From Sinisalibacter lacisalsi (GTDB lineage Bacteria; Pseudomonadota; Alphaproteobacteria; Rhodobacterales; Rhodobacteraceae), in NCBI RefSeq assembly GCF_014640115.1, contig NZ_BMGI01000005.1, positions 124,001 through 188,000 of the forward strand: a stretch of 64,000 bases of DNA, given 5' to 3'. Position 1 is the first letter of the stretch. Each line of letters starts with the position of its first letter. A program made the position numbers and the translations under genes. Below are positions 8,023 through 16,143 of this stretch, one piece after another. The notes beneath the pieces are model-generated. The model made no database searches and had not been told where the DNA came from. It saw nothing but the letters and a program-made list of their open reading frames with translations.

Positions 8023-8691
8023 TCATTGTGTCCGGCGCCGTATACGCCAAAGCGCGAAGCCTGTCATCACCACCCATGTGGCCGCGAGCAGGAACCATGT
8101 CACCGCGTATTCGAGGTGCCGGTTGGGGATCGCCTCGGTGCTCACCGGCATCGGCAGGATCGTCGGGTCGGGCGAGGTGCGTGCGATCACCAGCACCGGT
8201 TCGGTGCCCAGTTCGCGGGCCATTTTCGCCACGTCACGCGCATACCACCAGTTGCCCGCCACGTCGTCTTCCGGCGTCGAACTGTTGCGGTCATCGGGCC
8301 AGTGCAGGTTGCCCTCGATCTCGGCCGCGCCGAGGGAGCGGGATGCCTCGCGCGCCTCGGTGCGGACGAAACCCCGGTCGATCATGATCCGCCGCCCCGC
8401 GTCGGTGACGAAGGGCGCGATGACGCGGAACCCCGCGCCGAGATCGCGCGAAGAGACCAGCACCAGCAGCTCGCCGGGCTCGAAGCTGCCCGCCACGCGC
8501 ACCGGGCGGTAACGATCGGCCTGCGGGTCGGGCGAGTCCGGGATGGCCGTGGGCGCGCCGCCGATCACCGCCTCGATCTCGGCGATCACGCCCTGTTTCC
8601 AGGCCAGCCGCTGCACCTGCCAGGTGCCCAGCCCGATGAAGACGGCAAGGCCGGCGAAGAGCAGGAACCCGGCGATGATCTGGCGTGTCAT
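8023..8691 (-). CDS. SURF1 family cytochrome oxidase assembly protein
   Basis: SURF1 (Shy1) helps insert haem a into subunit I of aa3-type cytochrome c oxidase. The 222-residue protein has the expected two membrane helices bracketing a periplasmic domain: IIAGFLLFAGLAVFIGLGTWQ at the N-terminus and AVTWFLLAATWVVMTGFALW near the end. Family motifs LGTWQVQRLAWK, MIDRGFV and NRHLEYAVTW are present. The start is set at MTRQIIAG, 83 bases after ctaE. It is the last gene of the ctaC-ctaB-ctaG-ctaE-surf1 series. Confidence 0.92.
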   Translation of the reverse strand: MTRQIIAGFLLFAGLAVFIGLGTWQVQRLAWKQGVIAEIEAVIGGAPTAIPDSPDPQADRYRPVRVAGSFEPGELLVLVSSRDLGAGFRVIAPFVTDAGRRIMIDRGFVRTEAREASRSLGAAEIEGNLHWPDDRNSSTPEDDVAGNWWYARDVAKMARELGTEPVLVIARTSPDPTILPMPVSTEAIPNRHLEYAVTWFLLAATWVVMTGFALWRIRRRTQ

Positions 8692-8706
8692 GGACGCTCC
8701 CGAACG

Positions 8707-8766
8707 AAAGGCGCGGGAGTTGCCCCCCGCGCCCTTGGTGTTCTCAGATTGCGCCTCCCGGCGCAA
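8707..8766 (-). terminator. Two hairpins between ctaE and surf1
   Basis: On the minus strand, TTGCGCC/GGCGCAA with a four-base loop (8749-8766) overlaps the last codons of ctaE. It is followed by a longer imperfect stem, AAGGGCGCGGG/CCCGCGCCTTT (8707-8736). There is no good T-run after the second stem, so this is more likely a partial attenuator or mRNA-stabilising structure than a full stop. Confidence 0.45.
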
Positions 8767-8773
8767 GCCCGGC

Positions 8774-9574
8774 TCAGGCACCCCAGACGTAGATCGAGGC
8801 GAACAGGAAGAGCCAGACCACGTCGACGAAGTGCCAGTACCAGGCGGCGGCCTCGAAGCCGACGTGATGCTCGGGGGTGAAGTGCCCCTTGATCGCCCGG
8901 ATCAGGCAGACGAACAGGAACAGCGTTCCGATGATCACGTGGAAGCCGTGGAAGCCCGTCGCCATGAAGAAGTTGGCGCCGTAGATGTTGCCCGACAGGC
9001 CGAAGGCGGCGTGGCTGTATTCGTAGGCCTGAAAGAATGTGAAGAGCACCCCGAGGATGATCGCAAGGATCAACCCGTTGACCAGGTCCTTGCGGTTGTT
9101 CTCATGCACCAGCGCGTGGTGCGCCCAGGTGACGGCCGCGCCCGACAGCAGCAGGATCAGCGTGTTGATCAGCGGCAGGTGCCAGGGATCGAAGGTTTCG
9201 ATTCCCGCCGGCGGCCAGACGCCGTCGACAGCCGGCGAGCCTTCGGTCATCGGATACAACGCGTGCTTGAAGAAGCTCCAGAACCACGCGAGGAAGAACA
9301 TCACTTCCGACATGATGAAGAGGATGAAGCCGTAGCGCAGGCCGATCCGCACCACCGGGGTGTGATCGCCGGTCTGCGCCTCGTCCACCACGTCGGCCCA
9401 CCATGCGAACATGGTGTAGAGCACGAGCAGCAGCCCGACGGCGAACATCCAGGGGGTGATGCCCTGCATCCAGAGCACCGCCCCGAACAGCATGATGAAA
9501 GCACCCACCGACGCGAGCAACGGGTGCATCGAGGGCGGCAAGATGTGGTAGTCGTGGTTTTTCGCGTGAGCCAT
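8774..9574 (-). CDS. ctaE: Cytochrome c oxidase subunit III
   Basis: Subunit III of the aa3-type oxidase: 266 residues with seven predicted membrane helices and no metal ligands, as usual. Diagnostic stretches are [18 protein letters not shown] at the start, [32 protein letters not shown] and [20 protein letters not shown] at the end, the last being the family signature. It stabilises proton uptake into subunit I, which is not in this window (ctaD is usually unlinked in this group). The gene follows ctaG with a 75-base gap. Confidence 0.97.
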   Translation of the reverse strand: MAHAKNHDYHILPPSMHPLLASVGAFIMLFGAVLWMQGITPWMFAVGLLLVLYTMFAWWADVVDEAQTGDHTPVVRIGLRYGFILFIMSEVMFFLAWFWSFFKHALYPMTEGSPAVDGVWPPAGIETFDPWHLPLINTLILLLSGAAVTWAHHALVHENNRKDLVNGLILAIILGVLFTFFQAYEYSHAAFGLSGNIYGANFFMATGFHGFHVIIGTLFLFVCLIRAIKGHFTPEHHVGFEAAAWYWHFVDVVWLFLFASIYVWGA

Positions 9575-9649
9575 GTTTCCGTCCCTGACCTTCTGGTTCT
9601 CCTGTTGGGGCGTGCAGGCCGCGCCCGCCCGCCCGGATATGTCCTTGTC

Positions 9650-10231
9650 CTAGTTCGTCGCGCTACCTGCCGCCTCGTCCAGCGCGAGCCCGGCGTAATC
9701 TTCGGGCAGCGGCGTCTGGTGGAAGGTGTAGGACAGCGTGATCGACTTGGCGTATTTCGCTTCGACGTCCCCGACGATCTCGGGATCGACGTAGAAAGTC
9801 ACCGGCATCATCACCCGCTCGCCCGGCTGCAGCACCTGCTCGGTGAAGCAGAAGCAATCGATCTTGGTGAAGTATGCCCCCGCCGAGAACGGCGCGACGT
9901 TGTAGCTCGCGGTGCCTGCCACCGGTTCGTCCGACGGGTTGTAGGCCTCGTAGAAGGCCAGCCCGGTCTCGCCGATCCGCACTTCCATCTGTTTTTGAAC
10001 CGGTTTGAATTCCCACGGCATGTCGCGCTCGAGCGAGGCGTCGAAACGGATCTTGATGGTCTTGTCGAGCACCACGTCGGAGCCGCTGGTGGCGGCGTTG
10101 GTGGTGCCGCCGTAACCGGTGACGCGGCAGAACCAGTCGTACATCGGCACCGCCGCCCAGGCCAGCGCGCCCATGAACACCACGACGCCGGCGGCTTTGG
10201 CCGCGGTCTTTTGGAACGCGTTCAGCTTCAT
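9650..10231 (-). CDS. ctaG: Cytochrome c oxidase assembly protein CtaG/Cox11
   Basis: Cox11-type copper chaperone that delivers copper to the CuB site of subunit I. The 193-residue product has one N-terminal membrane helix ([30 protein letters not shown], of which the middle is hydrophobic) and a periplasmic beta-domain with the copper motif CFCFTEQ (around residue 125) followed by [11 protein letters not shown]. Length and motif order are normal. Its ATG overlaps the stop of the short upstream gene by four bases. Confidence 0.95.
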   Translation of the reverse strand: MKLNAFQKTAAKAAGVVVFMGALAWAAVPMYDWFCRVTGYGGTTNAATSGSDVVLDKTIKIRFDASLERDMPWEFKPVQKQMEVRIGETGLAFYEAYNPSDEPVAGTASYNVAPFSAGAYFTKIDCFCFTEQVLQPGERVMMPVTFYVDPEIVGDVEAKYAKSITLSYTFHQTPLPEDYAGLALDEAAGSATN

Positions 10232-10404
10232 TGCGTTGCCTCCGTGCCCGGCACGCCCAGTTCGTCCGACGGGTCGGTGCCCACCTTGGCGATGGTCAGC
10301 CCGAAGACCAGCGCGACCAGCAGCAACAGCACCACCCCGAGACCGACATTGCGGCTCAGGCGGCGGCGGTGCAGCTCGTGTTCGGCGCGGATTTGCGTAG
10401 CCAT
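10228..10404 (-). CDS. Short single-TM protein of the cytochrome oxidase operon (CoxF-like)
   Basis: A 58-residue gene sits exactly between ctaB and ctaG. It reads [19 protein letters not shown], then one hydrophobic helix ([20 protein letters not shown]), then a short tail ending PGTEATQ. The basic stretch before the helix predicts a cytoplasmic N-terminus. ATG is preceded by a GGTAGG ribosome site; the stop overlaps ctaG by four bases, and the ctaB stop is one base upstream. Rhodobacter and Paracoccus have a similar short gene here, sometimes called coxF. Its role is not established; the coupling suggests a part in oxidase assembly. Confidence 0.8.
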   Translation of the reverse strand: MATQIRAEHELHRRRLSRNVGLGVVLLLLVALVFGLTIAKVGTDPSDELGVPGTEATQ

Positions 10405-10405
10405 C

Positions 10406-11350
10406 CTACCAGCCTCCCAGCCCGTAGGGCGCGAGCGTGGCCTCGACCAGCAGCGCCCCGAAATGGCCGAACAGGTAGGCCAGCGACAGCTTGAAGAACC
10501 GGCGCTCGACGAGATGCTGGTCGGCCTCGCAGGCGGCGTCGTCGCGGCGCGAGATCGCGAAGGCGCCCTTGATGAACATCGCGTTCAGAACAACCGCAAC
10601 GGTCATGTAGACCGGCCCGCCGATCGAGGTCAGCCCGAGCGCCAGCGCCACGACGGCGAGCGCGAGGGTGTAGCCGAGGATGTGGCGCCGGGTGGCGGCG
10701 CGGCCATGGGTCACCGTCAGCATCGGCACGTGGGCCTTGGCGTAGTCGTTCTTCACGAACAGCGCGAGCGCCCAGAAATGCGGCGGGGTCCAGGCGAAGG
10801 TGAGGGCGAACATCAGCACCGCCTCGACGCTGACGCTGCCGGTGGCCACGGCCCAGCCGATCATCGGCGGGAAGGCCCCGGCCGCGCCGCCGATCACGAT
10901 GTTCTGCGGCGTCGCGCGCTTGAGCCACATCGTGTAGATCACGACGTAGAAGAAGATGGTGAAGGCCAGCAGCCCGGCGGCGACGGCGTTGGCGGCGAGG
11001 AACAGCATCACCACCGCCATGAACGACAGAGCGATGCCGATGGCGAAGGCCTCGCCCTCGGCCACCTTGCCGGCCGGGATCGGGCGCTTGCGGGTGCGGT
11101 TCATCAGCCGGTCGATATCGGCGTCCCACCACATGTTGAGCGCCCCCGAGGCGCCGCCGCCCAGCGCGATGAACAGGATCGCGGCGAGCGCCACCATCGG
11201 GTGCACCGAAACCGGCGCCACGATCAGCCCCACCAGCGCGGTGAACACGACGAGCGACATCACCCGCGGCTTGAGCAGCGCGAAGTAATCGCCGAAGCCC
11301 GCTTCCTTCTCGGCGTCGAAGGCGCTGGAATTGGTGGAGGTATCGGTCAT
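10406..11350 (-). CDS. ctaB: Protohaem IX farnesyltransferase (haem O synthase)
   Basis: CtaB/CyoE adds a farnesyl group to protohaem to make haem O, the precursor of haem a, in the inner membrane. The 314-residue protein has about nine helices and the UbiA-superfamily diphosphate motif NMWWDADID followed by [14 protein letters not shown] (around residues 75-100), plus the second conserved loop [19 protein letters not shown]. The gene lies 43 bases downstream of ctaC in the canonical order. Confidence 0.96.
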   Translation of the reverse strand: MTDTSTNSSAFDAEKEAGFGDYFALLKPRVMSLVVFTALVGLIVAPVSVHPMVALAAILFIALGGGASGALNMWWDADIDRLMNRTRKRPIPAGKVAEGEAFAIGIALSFMAVVMLFLAANAVAAGLLAFTIFFYVVIYTMWLKRATPQNIVIGGAAGAFPPMIGWAVATGSVSVEAVLMFALTFAWTPPHFWALALFVKNDYAKAHVPMLTVTHGRAATRRHILGYTLALAVVALALGLTSIGGPVYMTVAVVLNAMFIKGAFAISRRDDAACEADQHLVERRFFKLSLAYLFGHFGALLVEATLAPYGLGGW

Positions 11351-11393
11351 CGGATCGCCCTGCCCGTCGTTCTGCCCGCTGCGCGCCGGCCGA

Positions 11394-12251
11394 TCACTCG
11401 GCCGCGGCCAGCGTCAGCGTCGCCGGGTTGCCCGCGTATTCGTCGATCGCACCGCGCAGCCACGCATCATAGGCCGTTTGCGATACCGCCTTCACGGTGA
11501 TCGGCATGTAGGCGTGGTCCTTGCCGCAAAGCTCGGAGCACTGGCCGAAGTACACGCCTTCCTTGCCTTCCTCGACGGTGAACCAAAGCTCGGCGAGGCG
11601 GCCCGGCACGGCGTCCTGCTTCACGCCGAAGGCGGGGATCGTCCAGGAGTGAATCACGTCCGCGCCGGTGACCTGGATCACCACCTTCTTGCCGGTCGGC
11701 ACCACCACGGCGGTGTCGGTCGCCAGCAGGTAGAGATCGTCGGTGTAGCCGTGCTCGGCGAGGGCGTCCTTGGCCAGCATGAAGCTGTCGAAGCCGAACT
11801 CGTGATCGACGTATTCATAGCTCCAGTACCACTGGTTGCCGATCGCCTTGATCACCACGTCGCCCTCGGGGATTTCCTGCTGCTTGAACAGCACCGGCAG
11901 CGAGTTGGCACCGATGAACACGAGGATCAGGATCGGGATCAGCGTCCAGGCGATCTCGATCGGGGTGTTGTGGGTGAAACGCTTCGGCTCGGCGTTCATG
12001 CGGCGGTTGTAACGCACGATCACCCAGAGCATCAGCAGCCCGACGAAGGCCGAGATCGCAACGATGATGTAGAGCAGCATGTGGTCGAGCGCGTAGGTCG
12101 CGGCGGCAACGTCGGTTGCAGCGGGTTGAAGCGAAAGGCCACCGGGAACCGGCTTGCCGAGCACTTCAAGATCCTGGGCCCGGGCCGCAGCCGCACCGAG
12201 GGTTGCCGAAAGAAAGGCCATGGGCCACAGGGTCTTTTTCATCGCGTGCAT
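11394..12251 (-). CDS. ctaC: Cytochrome c oxidase subunit II
   Basis: Subunit II of the aa3-type oxidase accepts electrons from cytochrome c at a binuclear CuA centre. The 285-residue precursor has a signal peptide ending AAAARAQD, two membrane helices, and a periplasmic cupredoxin domain with the CuA ligands in [13 protein letters not shown] and [14 protein letters not shown]. The aromatic electron-entry patch QWYWSYEY is present. The ATG at 12251 (MHAMKKT) has AGGAAG eight bases upstream; an internal ATG at 12242 is an alternative. It is the first gene of the oxidase operon, divergent from tldD across 178 bases. Confidence 0.97.
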   Translation of the reverse strand: MHAMKKTLWPMAFLSATLGAAAARAQDLEVLGKPVPGGLSLQPAATDVAAATYALDHMLLYIIVAISAFVGLLMLWVIVRYNRRMNAEPKRFTHNTPIEIAWTLIPILILVFIGANSLPVLFKQQEIPEGDVVIKAIGNQWYWSYEYVDHEFGFDSFMLAKDALAEHGYTDDLYLLATDTAVVVPTGKKVVIQVTGADVIHSWTIPAFGVKQDAVPGRLAELWFTVEEGKEGVYFGQCSELCGKDHAYMPITVKAVSQTAYDAWLRGAIDEYAGNPATLTLAAAE

Positions 12252-12429
12252 TCCGTAACTTCCTGTCTCGAGGCGTTTTTTGGCGCCACTCTCCCGGGCA
12301 CTCCGCAAGATAAGCGGGAATCCCGTTGTCTCCCGACCTTGGTGAAACCATATTCACCGGACGGGAACAAGGAAAATCCTGCGCCACTATGACACACCTA
12401 TGCATTTTGACGCATGTGAAAGGAAAAAC

Positions 12430-13857
12430 ATGACCGACGCCGCTCCGTTTCGCCCCTTCGACACGCATCTTGACGAATCCCGCGCGCTGACCACCCTGCG
12501 CGCCGCGACCGAGGGTGGCGACGATGGCGAGTTGTTCCTCGAACGGCGGCGCTCCGAGGCGCTGGTGTTCGACGACGGCCGGCTGAAGACGGCCAGCTAC
12601 GACGCCTCCGAGGGTTTCGGGCTGCGCGCGGTCAACGGCGACACCGCAGGGTATGCCCACGCCACCGAGATCTCCGAGGCCGCGCTCAAGCGGGCGGCCG
12701 AGACCACCCGCCTCGCCGTGGGCGCCGGGGGCGGCACCCTGGCCGAGTCCCCCGCCCGCACCAACCGCCGCCTCTATGCCGATGCCGACCCGATGGCCGA
12801 TGCGAGCTTCCCGGTGAAGGTCGAAACCCTGCGCGAGATCGACGCCTATGCCCGCGAGAAAGACCCGCGCGTGGTGCAGGTTTCCGCCACCATCGCCGCC
12901 AGCCTGCAGGAGGTCACCATCCTGCGCCCCGACGGCACGCTGGTGTCGGACACCCGGCCGATGGCGCGGCTCAACGTGAGCGTGATCGTGGAACAGAACG
13001 GCCGGCGCGAGAGCGGCGGCCACGGCGGCGGCGGGCGCGCCGGGCTCGCCCACCTGATCGCGCCGGAAAACTGGAAGGCGGCCACCGACGAGGCGCTGCG
13101 CATCGCGCTGGTCAACCTTTCGGCCGAACCCGCCCCCGCCGGGATGATGGACGTGGTGCTCGGCGCCGGCTGGCCCGGCATTCTGCTGCACGAGGCGGTC
13201 GGCCACGGGCTTGAGGGCGACTTCAACCGCAAGGGCACCTCGGCCTTCACCGGCATGATCGGCCAGCAGGTCGCGGCGAAGGGCGTCACCGTGGTCGACG
13301 ACGGCACCCTGCCCGACCGGCGCGGCTCGCTCACCGTCGACGACGAGGGCACGCCTTCAAACCGCACCGTGCTGATCGAGGACGGCGTGCTCGTGGGCTA
13401 CATGCAGGACCGCCAGAACGCCCGGCTGATGGGCGTTTCCCCCACCGGCAACGGCCGGCGCGAGAGTTATGCCCACACCCCGATGCCGCGGATGACCAAC
13501 ACCATCATGGAGGGCGGCAACGCCAGCCGCGAGGAGGTGATCGGCGAGATGAAGGACGGGATCTACGCCGTGGGCTTCGGCGGCGGACAGGTCGATATCA
13601 CCAACGGCAAGTTCGTGTTTTCCTGCACCGAGGCCTACCGGGTGAAGAACGGTGTGATCGGCGCGCCGGTGAAGGGCGCCACGATCATCGGCGACGGCCC
13701 CGAGGCGATGCAGCGCATCCGCGCCATCGCGAACGACATGGAACTCGATCCCGGCATCGGCAATTGCGGCAAGGCCGGGCAATGGGTGCCGGTGGGCGTG
13801 GGCCAGCCGACGTTGCTGATCGGCGGGCTGACGGTGGGGGGCTCGGCGGCGGCCTGA
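12430..13857 (+). CDS. tldD: Metalloprotease TldD
   Basis: TldD forms a heterodimer with TldE (PmbA) and degrades unfolded peptides and some RiPP leader peptides. The 475-residue product is full length and carries the zinc motif HEAVGHGLEGD (HExxxH, around residue 255) and the C-terminal GQWVPVGVGQPTLLIGGLTVGG. The start at 12430 has AAAGGAAAA before it; an ATG ten codons upstream lacks a ribosome site. No tldE/pmbA is in the window, which is normal, since the two are often unlinked. It is divergent from ctaC; this pairing is common in Rhodobacteraceae. Confidence 0.95.
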   Translation: MTDAAPFRPFDTHLDESRALTTLRAATEGGDDGELFLERRRSEALVFDDGRLKTASYDASEGFGLRAVNGDTAGYAHATEISEAALKRAAETTRLAVGAGGGTLAESPARTNRRLYADADPMADASFPVKVETLREIDAYAREKDPRVVQVSATIAASLQEVTILRPDGTLVSDTRPMARLNVSVIVEQNGRRESGGHGGGGRAGLAHLIAPENWKAATDEALRIALVNLSAEPAPAGMMDVVLGAGWPGILLHEAVGHGLEGDFNRKGTSAFTGMIGQQVAAKGVTVVDDGTLPDRRGSLTVDDEGTPSNRTVLIEDGVLVGYMQDRQNARLMGVSPTGNGRRESYAHTPMPRMTNTIMEGGNASREEVIGEMKDGIYAVGFGGGQVDITNGKFVFSCTEAYRVKNGVIGAPVKGATIIGDGPEAMQRIRAIANDMELDPGIGNCGKAGQWVPVGVGQPTLLIGGLTVGGSAAA

Positions 13858-13910
13858 GGGGGCTGCGAGGGAAACGAGCCTTCCGCCTCCTGCCCCCCGG
13901 TAACCGGGCG

Positions 13911-13935
13911 TTAACCATTTCGGGCGCATGGTTAA
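13911..13935 (+). promoter_or_regulatory. Inverted pair of CtrA-type half-sites upstream of dprA
   Basis: TTAACCAT at 13911-13918 and its exact reverse complement ATGGTTAA at 13928-13935 are separated by nine bases and end 20 bases before the proposed dprA GTG. TTAACCAT is the half-site reported for CtrA control of competence and gene-transfer-agent genes in Rhodobacteraceae. Confidence 0.6.
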
Positions 13936-13955
13936 GGGGCAAGAGACGGAATCAG

Positions 13956-15116
13956 GTGTGCCAGTTGGATCTTTTCCCTTCCCCCCACCCCCTCACCCCA
14001 CCCCGAAGCGAGGAAGATGTGCTCGCCTGGCTCCGACTCTTGCGCTCACGCCGTGTCGGCGTGACCACCTTTTTCCGACTGATGCGTGAACATGGCTCGG
14101 CCCAGGCCGCGCTCGAGGCGCTGCCCGAGATTGCGCGCGTCGCCGGGGTCGAGGCCTATGAGCCCTGCCCGCTGCCGGTGGCCGAGCAGGAACTGCGCGC
14201 GGCGCGCTACGCCGGCGCGCGCTTCATCGCCTTCGGCAGCCCGGACTACCCCGCCCAGCTTTCCGACATCGCCGATCCGCCGCCGTTCTTCTGGGCGGTG
14301 GGCGACGTTACCCTGCTGCAGCGTTCCACCGTCGCGCTCGTCGGCGCGCGCAACGCCTCCTCGCTCGGCACCCGCATGGCGCGGCGGCTGGCCGAGGAAC
14401 TGGGGCAGAAGGGCCATGTCGTCGTCTCCGGCCTCGCCCGCGGGATCGACACCGCCGCCCACAAGGCCGCGCTCCCCACTGGCACCATCGCCGTGCTCGC
14501 CAGCGGGGTCGACGTGATCTACCCGACGGAAAACACCGTGCTCGGCGAGGAGATCGGCCGCGAGGGGCTGCGGCTTTCGGAGGCGCCGATGGGCATGAGC
14601 CCGCAGGCCCGCCACTTCCCGCAGCGCAACCGGATCATCTCCGGGCTGGCGCGCGCCGTCGTCGTCGTCGAGGCCGCCAGCCGGTCCGGCTCGCTGATCA
14701 CCGCGCGCGGCGCGCTCGACCAGGGGCGTGACGTGCTCGCCGTGCCCGGCCACCCGTTCGATGCCCGCGCCGCCGGCTGCAACATGCTGATCCGTGACGG
14801 CGCGACGCTGGTGCGCAGCGCGGCCGACGTGATCGAACTGCTGGGGGAAATTCCGGCCCCGGCGGTCGCGACCGAAACAGCGCCGGCGCAAAATCCCGAA
14901 ATCCCCGCCCCCCCGCCGCAAACCCGCACCCCGGGCGAGACCCGCGAGTTGCACCGGCAGATCCTCGAGCGCCTCGGCCCCAGCCCGGTGGCCGAAGACC
15001 AGCTGATCCGCGACCTTGCCCTGCCCGCCGCCCGGATCACCCCCGAACTGGTCAACCTCGAGCTTGAAGGCCGGATCCAGCGCCAGCCCGGCGGCCTGGT
15101 GAACCGGCTGGAGTGA
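13956..15116 (+). CDS. dprA: DNA-processing protein DprA
   Basis: DprA protects incoming single-stranded DNA and loads RecA during natural transformation or uptake of gene-transfer-agent DNA. The 386-residue product has the Rossmann-like core STVALVGARNASSLGTRMAR, SGLARGIDTAAHKAAL, HFPQRNRIISGLA, SRSGSLITARGALDQGRDV and VPGHPFDARAAGCN, a Pro-rich linker, and a C-terminal winged helix (TRELHRQILERLGPSPVAEDQL). The start is not certain: the GTG at 13956 begins the first recognisable stretch (VCQLDLFP), while an open frame reaches back into tldD. A pair of CtrA-type half-sites lies just upstream, which suggests control with the competence/GTA regulon. Confidence 0.92.
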   Translation: MCQLDLFPSPHPLTPPRSEEDVLAWLRLLRSRRVGVTTFFRLMREHGSAQAALEALPEIARVAGVEAYEPCPLPVAEQELRAARYAGARFIAFGSPDYPAQLSDIADPPPFFWAVGDVTLLQRSTVALVGARNASSLGTRMARRLAEELGQKGHVVVSGLARGIDTAAHKAALPTGTIAVLASGVDVIYPTENTVLGEEIGREGLRLSEAPMGMSPQARHFPQRNRIISGLARAVVVVEAASRSGSLITARGALDQGRDVLAVPGHPFDARAAGCNMLIRDGATLVRSAADVIELLGEIPAPAVATETAPAQNPEIPAPPPQTRTPGETRELHRQILERLGPSPVAEDQLIRDLALPAARITPELVNLELEGRIQRQPGGLVNRLE

Positions 15117-15124
15117 TTGCGCCC

Positions 15125-15194
15125 GCGTTTTCCGGCGCGGAAAACGCCACGGAATTCGATGCGAATTCCGGTGCGGAAATCGCATGATTTCCGC
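15125..15194. repeat. Intergenic multi-hairpin repeat, copy B
   Basis: Three perfect inverted repeats in a row start eight bases after the dprA stop: GCGTTTTCC/GGAAAACGC (15125-15147), GGAATTCG/CGAATTCC (15151-15169) and GCGGAAATC/GATTTCCGC (15173-15194). The first and third have the same arm sequences as copies A and C. No T-run follows. Confidence 0.85.
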
Positions 15195-15284
15195 CCCCGC
15201 CCGACGCAGGCAGCGCGCATCTTCTTGCCAGCCTGCCGATCCGGTGCTTACACTTCGCCGGTCCTCTCCTGGAAGGGTGAAAAC

Positions 15285-16028
15285 ATGCTCCGTTCGGCCC
15301 TGGCGCGCGCCGCCGCAATGATCGGTGTCGCCACCGCGGCCGGCGCCTCCGACCACGACGGCGAGGACTGGTTCGTGGCCGACAACGTGCTCGGCATTTT
15401 CTACCACGAACTCGGCCACGCCCTCGTCGACATCGAGGGCATCCCGATCTTCGGCCAGGAAGAAGACGCGGCGGACGTGTTCTCGATCTTCCTGATCGAC
15501 GTTCTGTTCGAGGAAGAAACCGCCGTCGACCTCGCCTATAACGCCGCCTTCGGCTTCTGGGCCGAGGCGCTTCTGAGCGCGCAGGAGGGGTTCGAAACCG
15601 CCTGGTGGGACGTGCACGGCCCCGACGAGCAGCGGTTCTACAACACCGTCTGCCTGTTCTACGGCGCCGCCCCCGAGGACCGCGACGATTTCGCCGCCGA
15701 TCTCGACCTGCCGGAAGAGCGCGCCGAAACCTGCGCGGAGGAATACTGGCTGGCGGCGGAGAGCTGGGGCGGCGTGCTCGACGAGATCAGCGAACGGCAG
15801 GACGGCCACGAGATCGTTTTCGCGTCGGGCGACGGCTTCGCCGCCGACATCCTGCGCGACGAGATCGCCGCGCTGAACGCCGATCTGCGGCTGGCCCTGC
15901 CGCTCGCGGTATCGGTCGAGGCCTGCGACGAGCCCAACGCCTTCTACGACCCCGAGACCACCGAGATCGTGTTCTGCGCCGAGTTCGAGGATCACCTGCG
16001 CGCGCTCTACCGCCTGATGGAGCCCTGA
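15285..16028 (+). CDS. DUF4344 putative metallopeptidase, secreted
   Basis: A 247-residue protein starting with a short signal-like segment (MLRSALARAAAMIGVATAAGA) and carrying the zinc-binding motif HELGH (YHELGHALVDIEGIP) near residue 45. The rest is strongly acidic, with the family-typical EEDAADVFS, Cys residues in NTVCLFYG, EACDEPN and IVFCAEF, and a helical C-terminus. This fits DUF4344, predicted metallopeptidases without a known substrate. GGAAGG precedes the ATG at a spacing of seven bases. It stands alone between dprA and topA. Confidence 0.8.
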   Translation: MLRSALARAAAMIGVATAAGASDHDGEDWFVADNVLGIFYHELGHALVDIEGIPIFGQEEDAADVFSIFLIDVLFEEETAVDLAYNAAFGFWAEALLSAQEGFETAWWDVHGPDEQRFYNTVCLFYGAAPEDRDDFAADLDLPEERAETCAEEYWLAAESWGGVLDEISERQDGHEIVFASGDGFAADILRDEIAALNADLRLALPLAVSVEACDEPNAFYDPETTEIVFCAEFEDHLRALYRLMEP

Positions 16029-16143
16029 AGCCCTCGGCGCGCCGATGGCGAGGCCCCGGCAAATCGCCCGGCATTGACATTGCCCCACCGCGTCACCCAT
16101 CTAACGGCCCCATGGCCCTGCGGGGCGAGTCGAAAGGAAGTTC

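Noticed and set aside
13764-13955. Upstream extension of dprA into tldD
   Set aside because: The extra 64 codons overlap tldD in another frame and are Gly/Arg-rich; the recognisable DprA sequence begins near the GTG at 13956.
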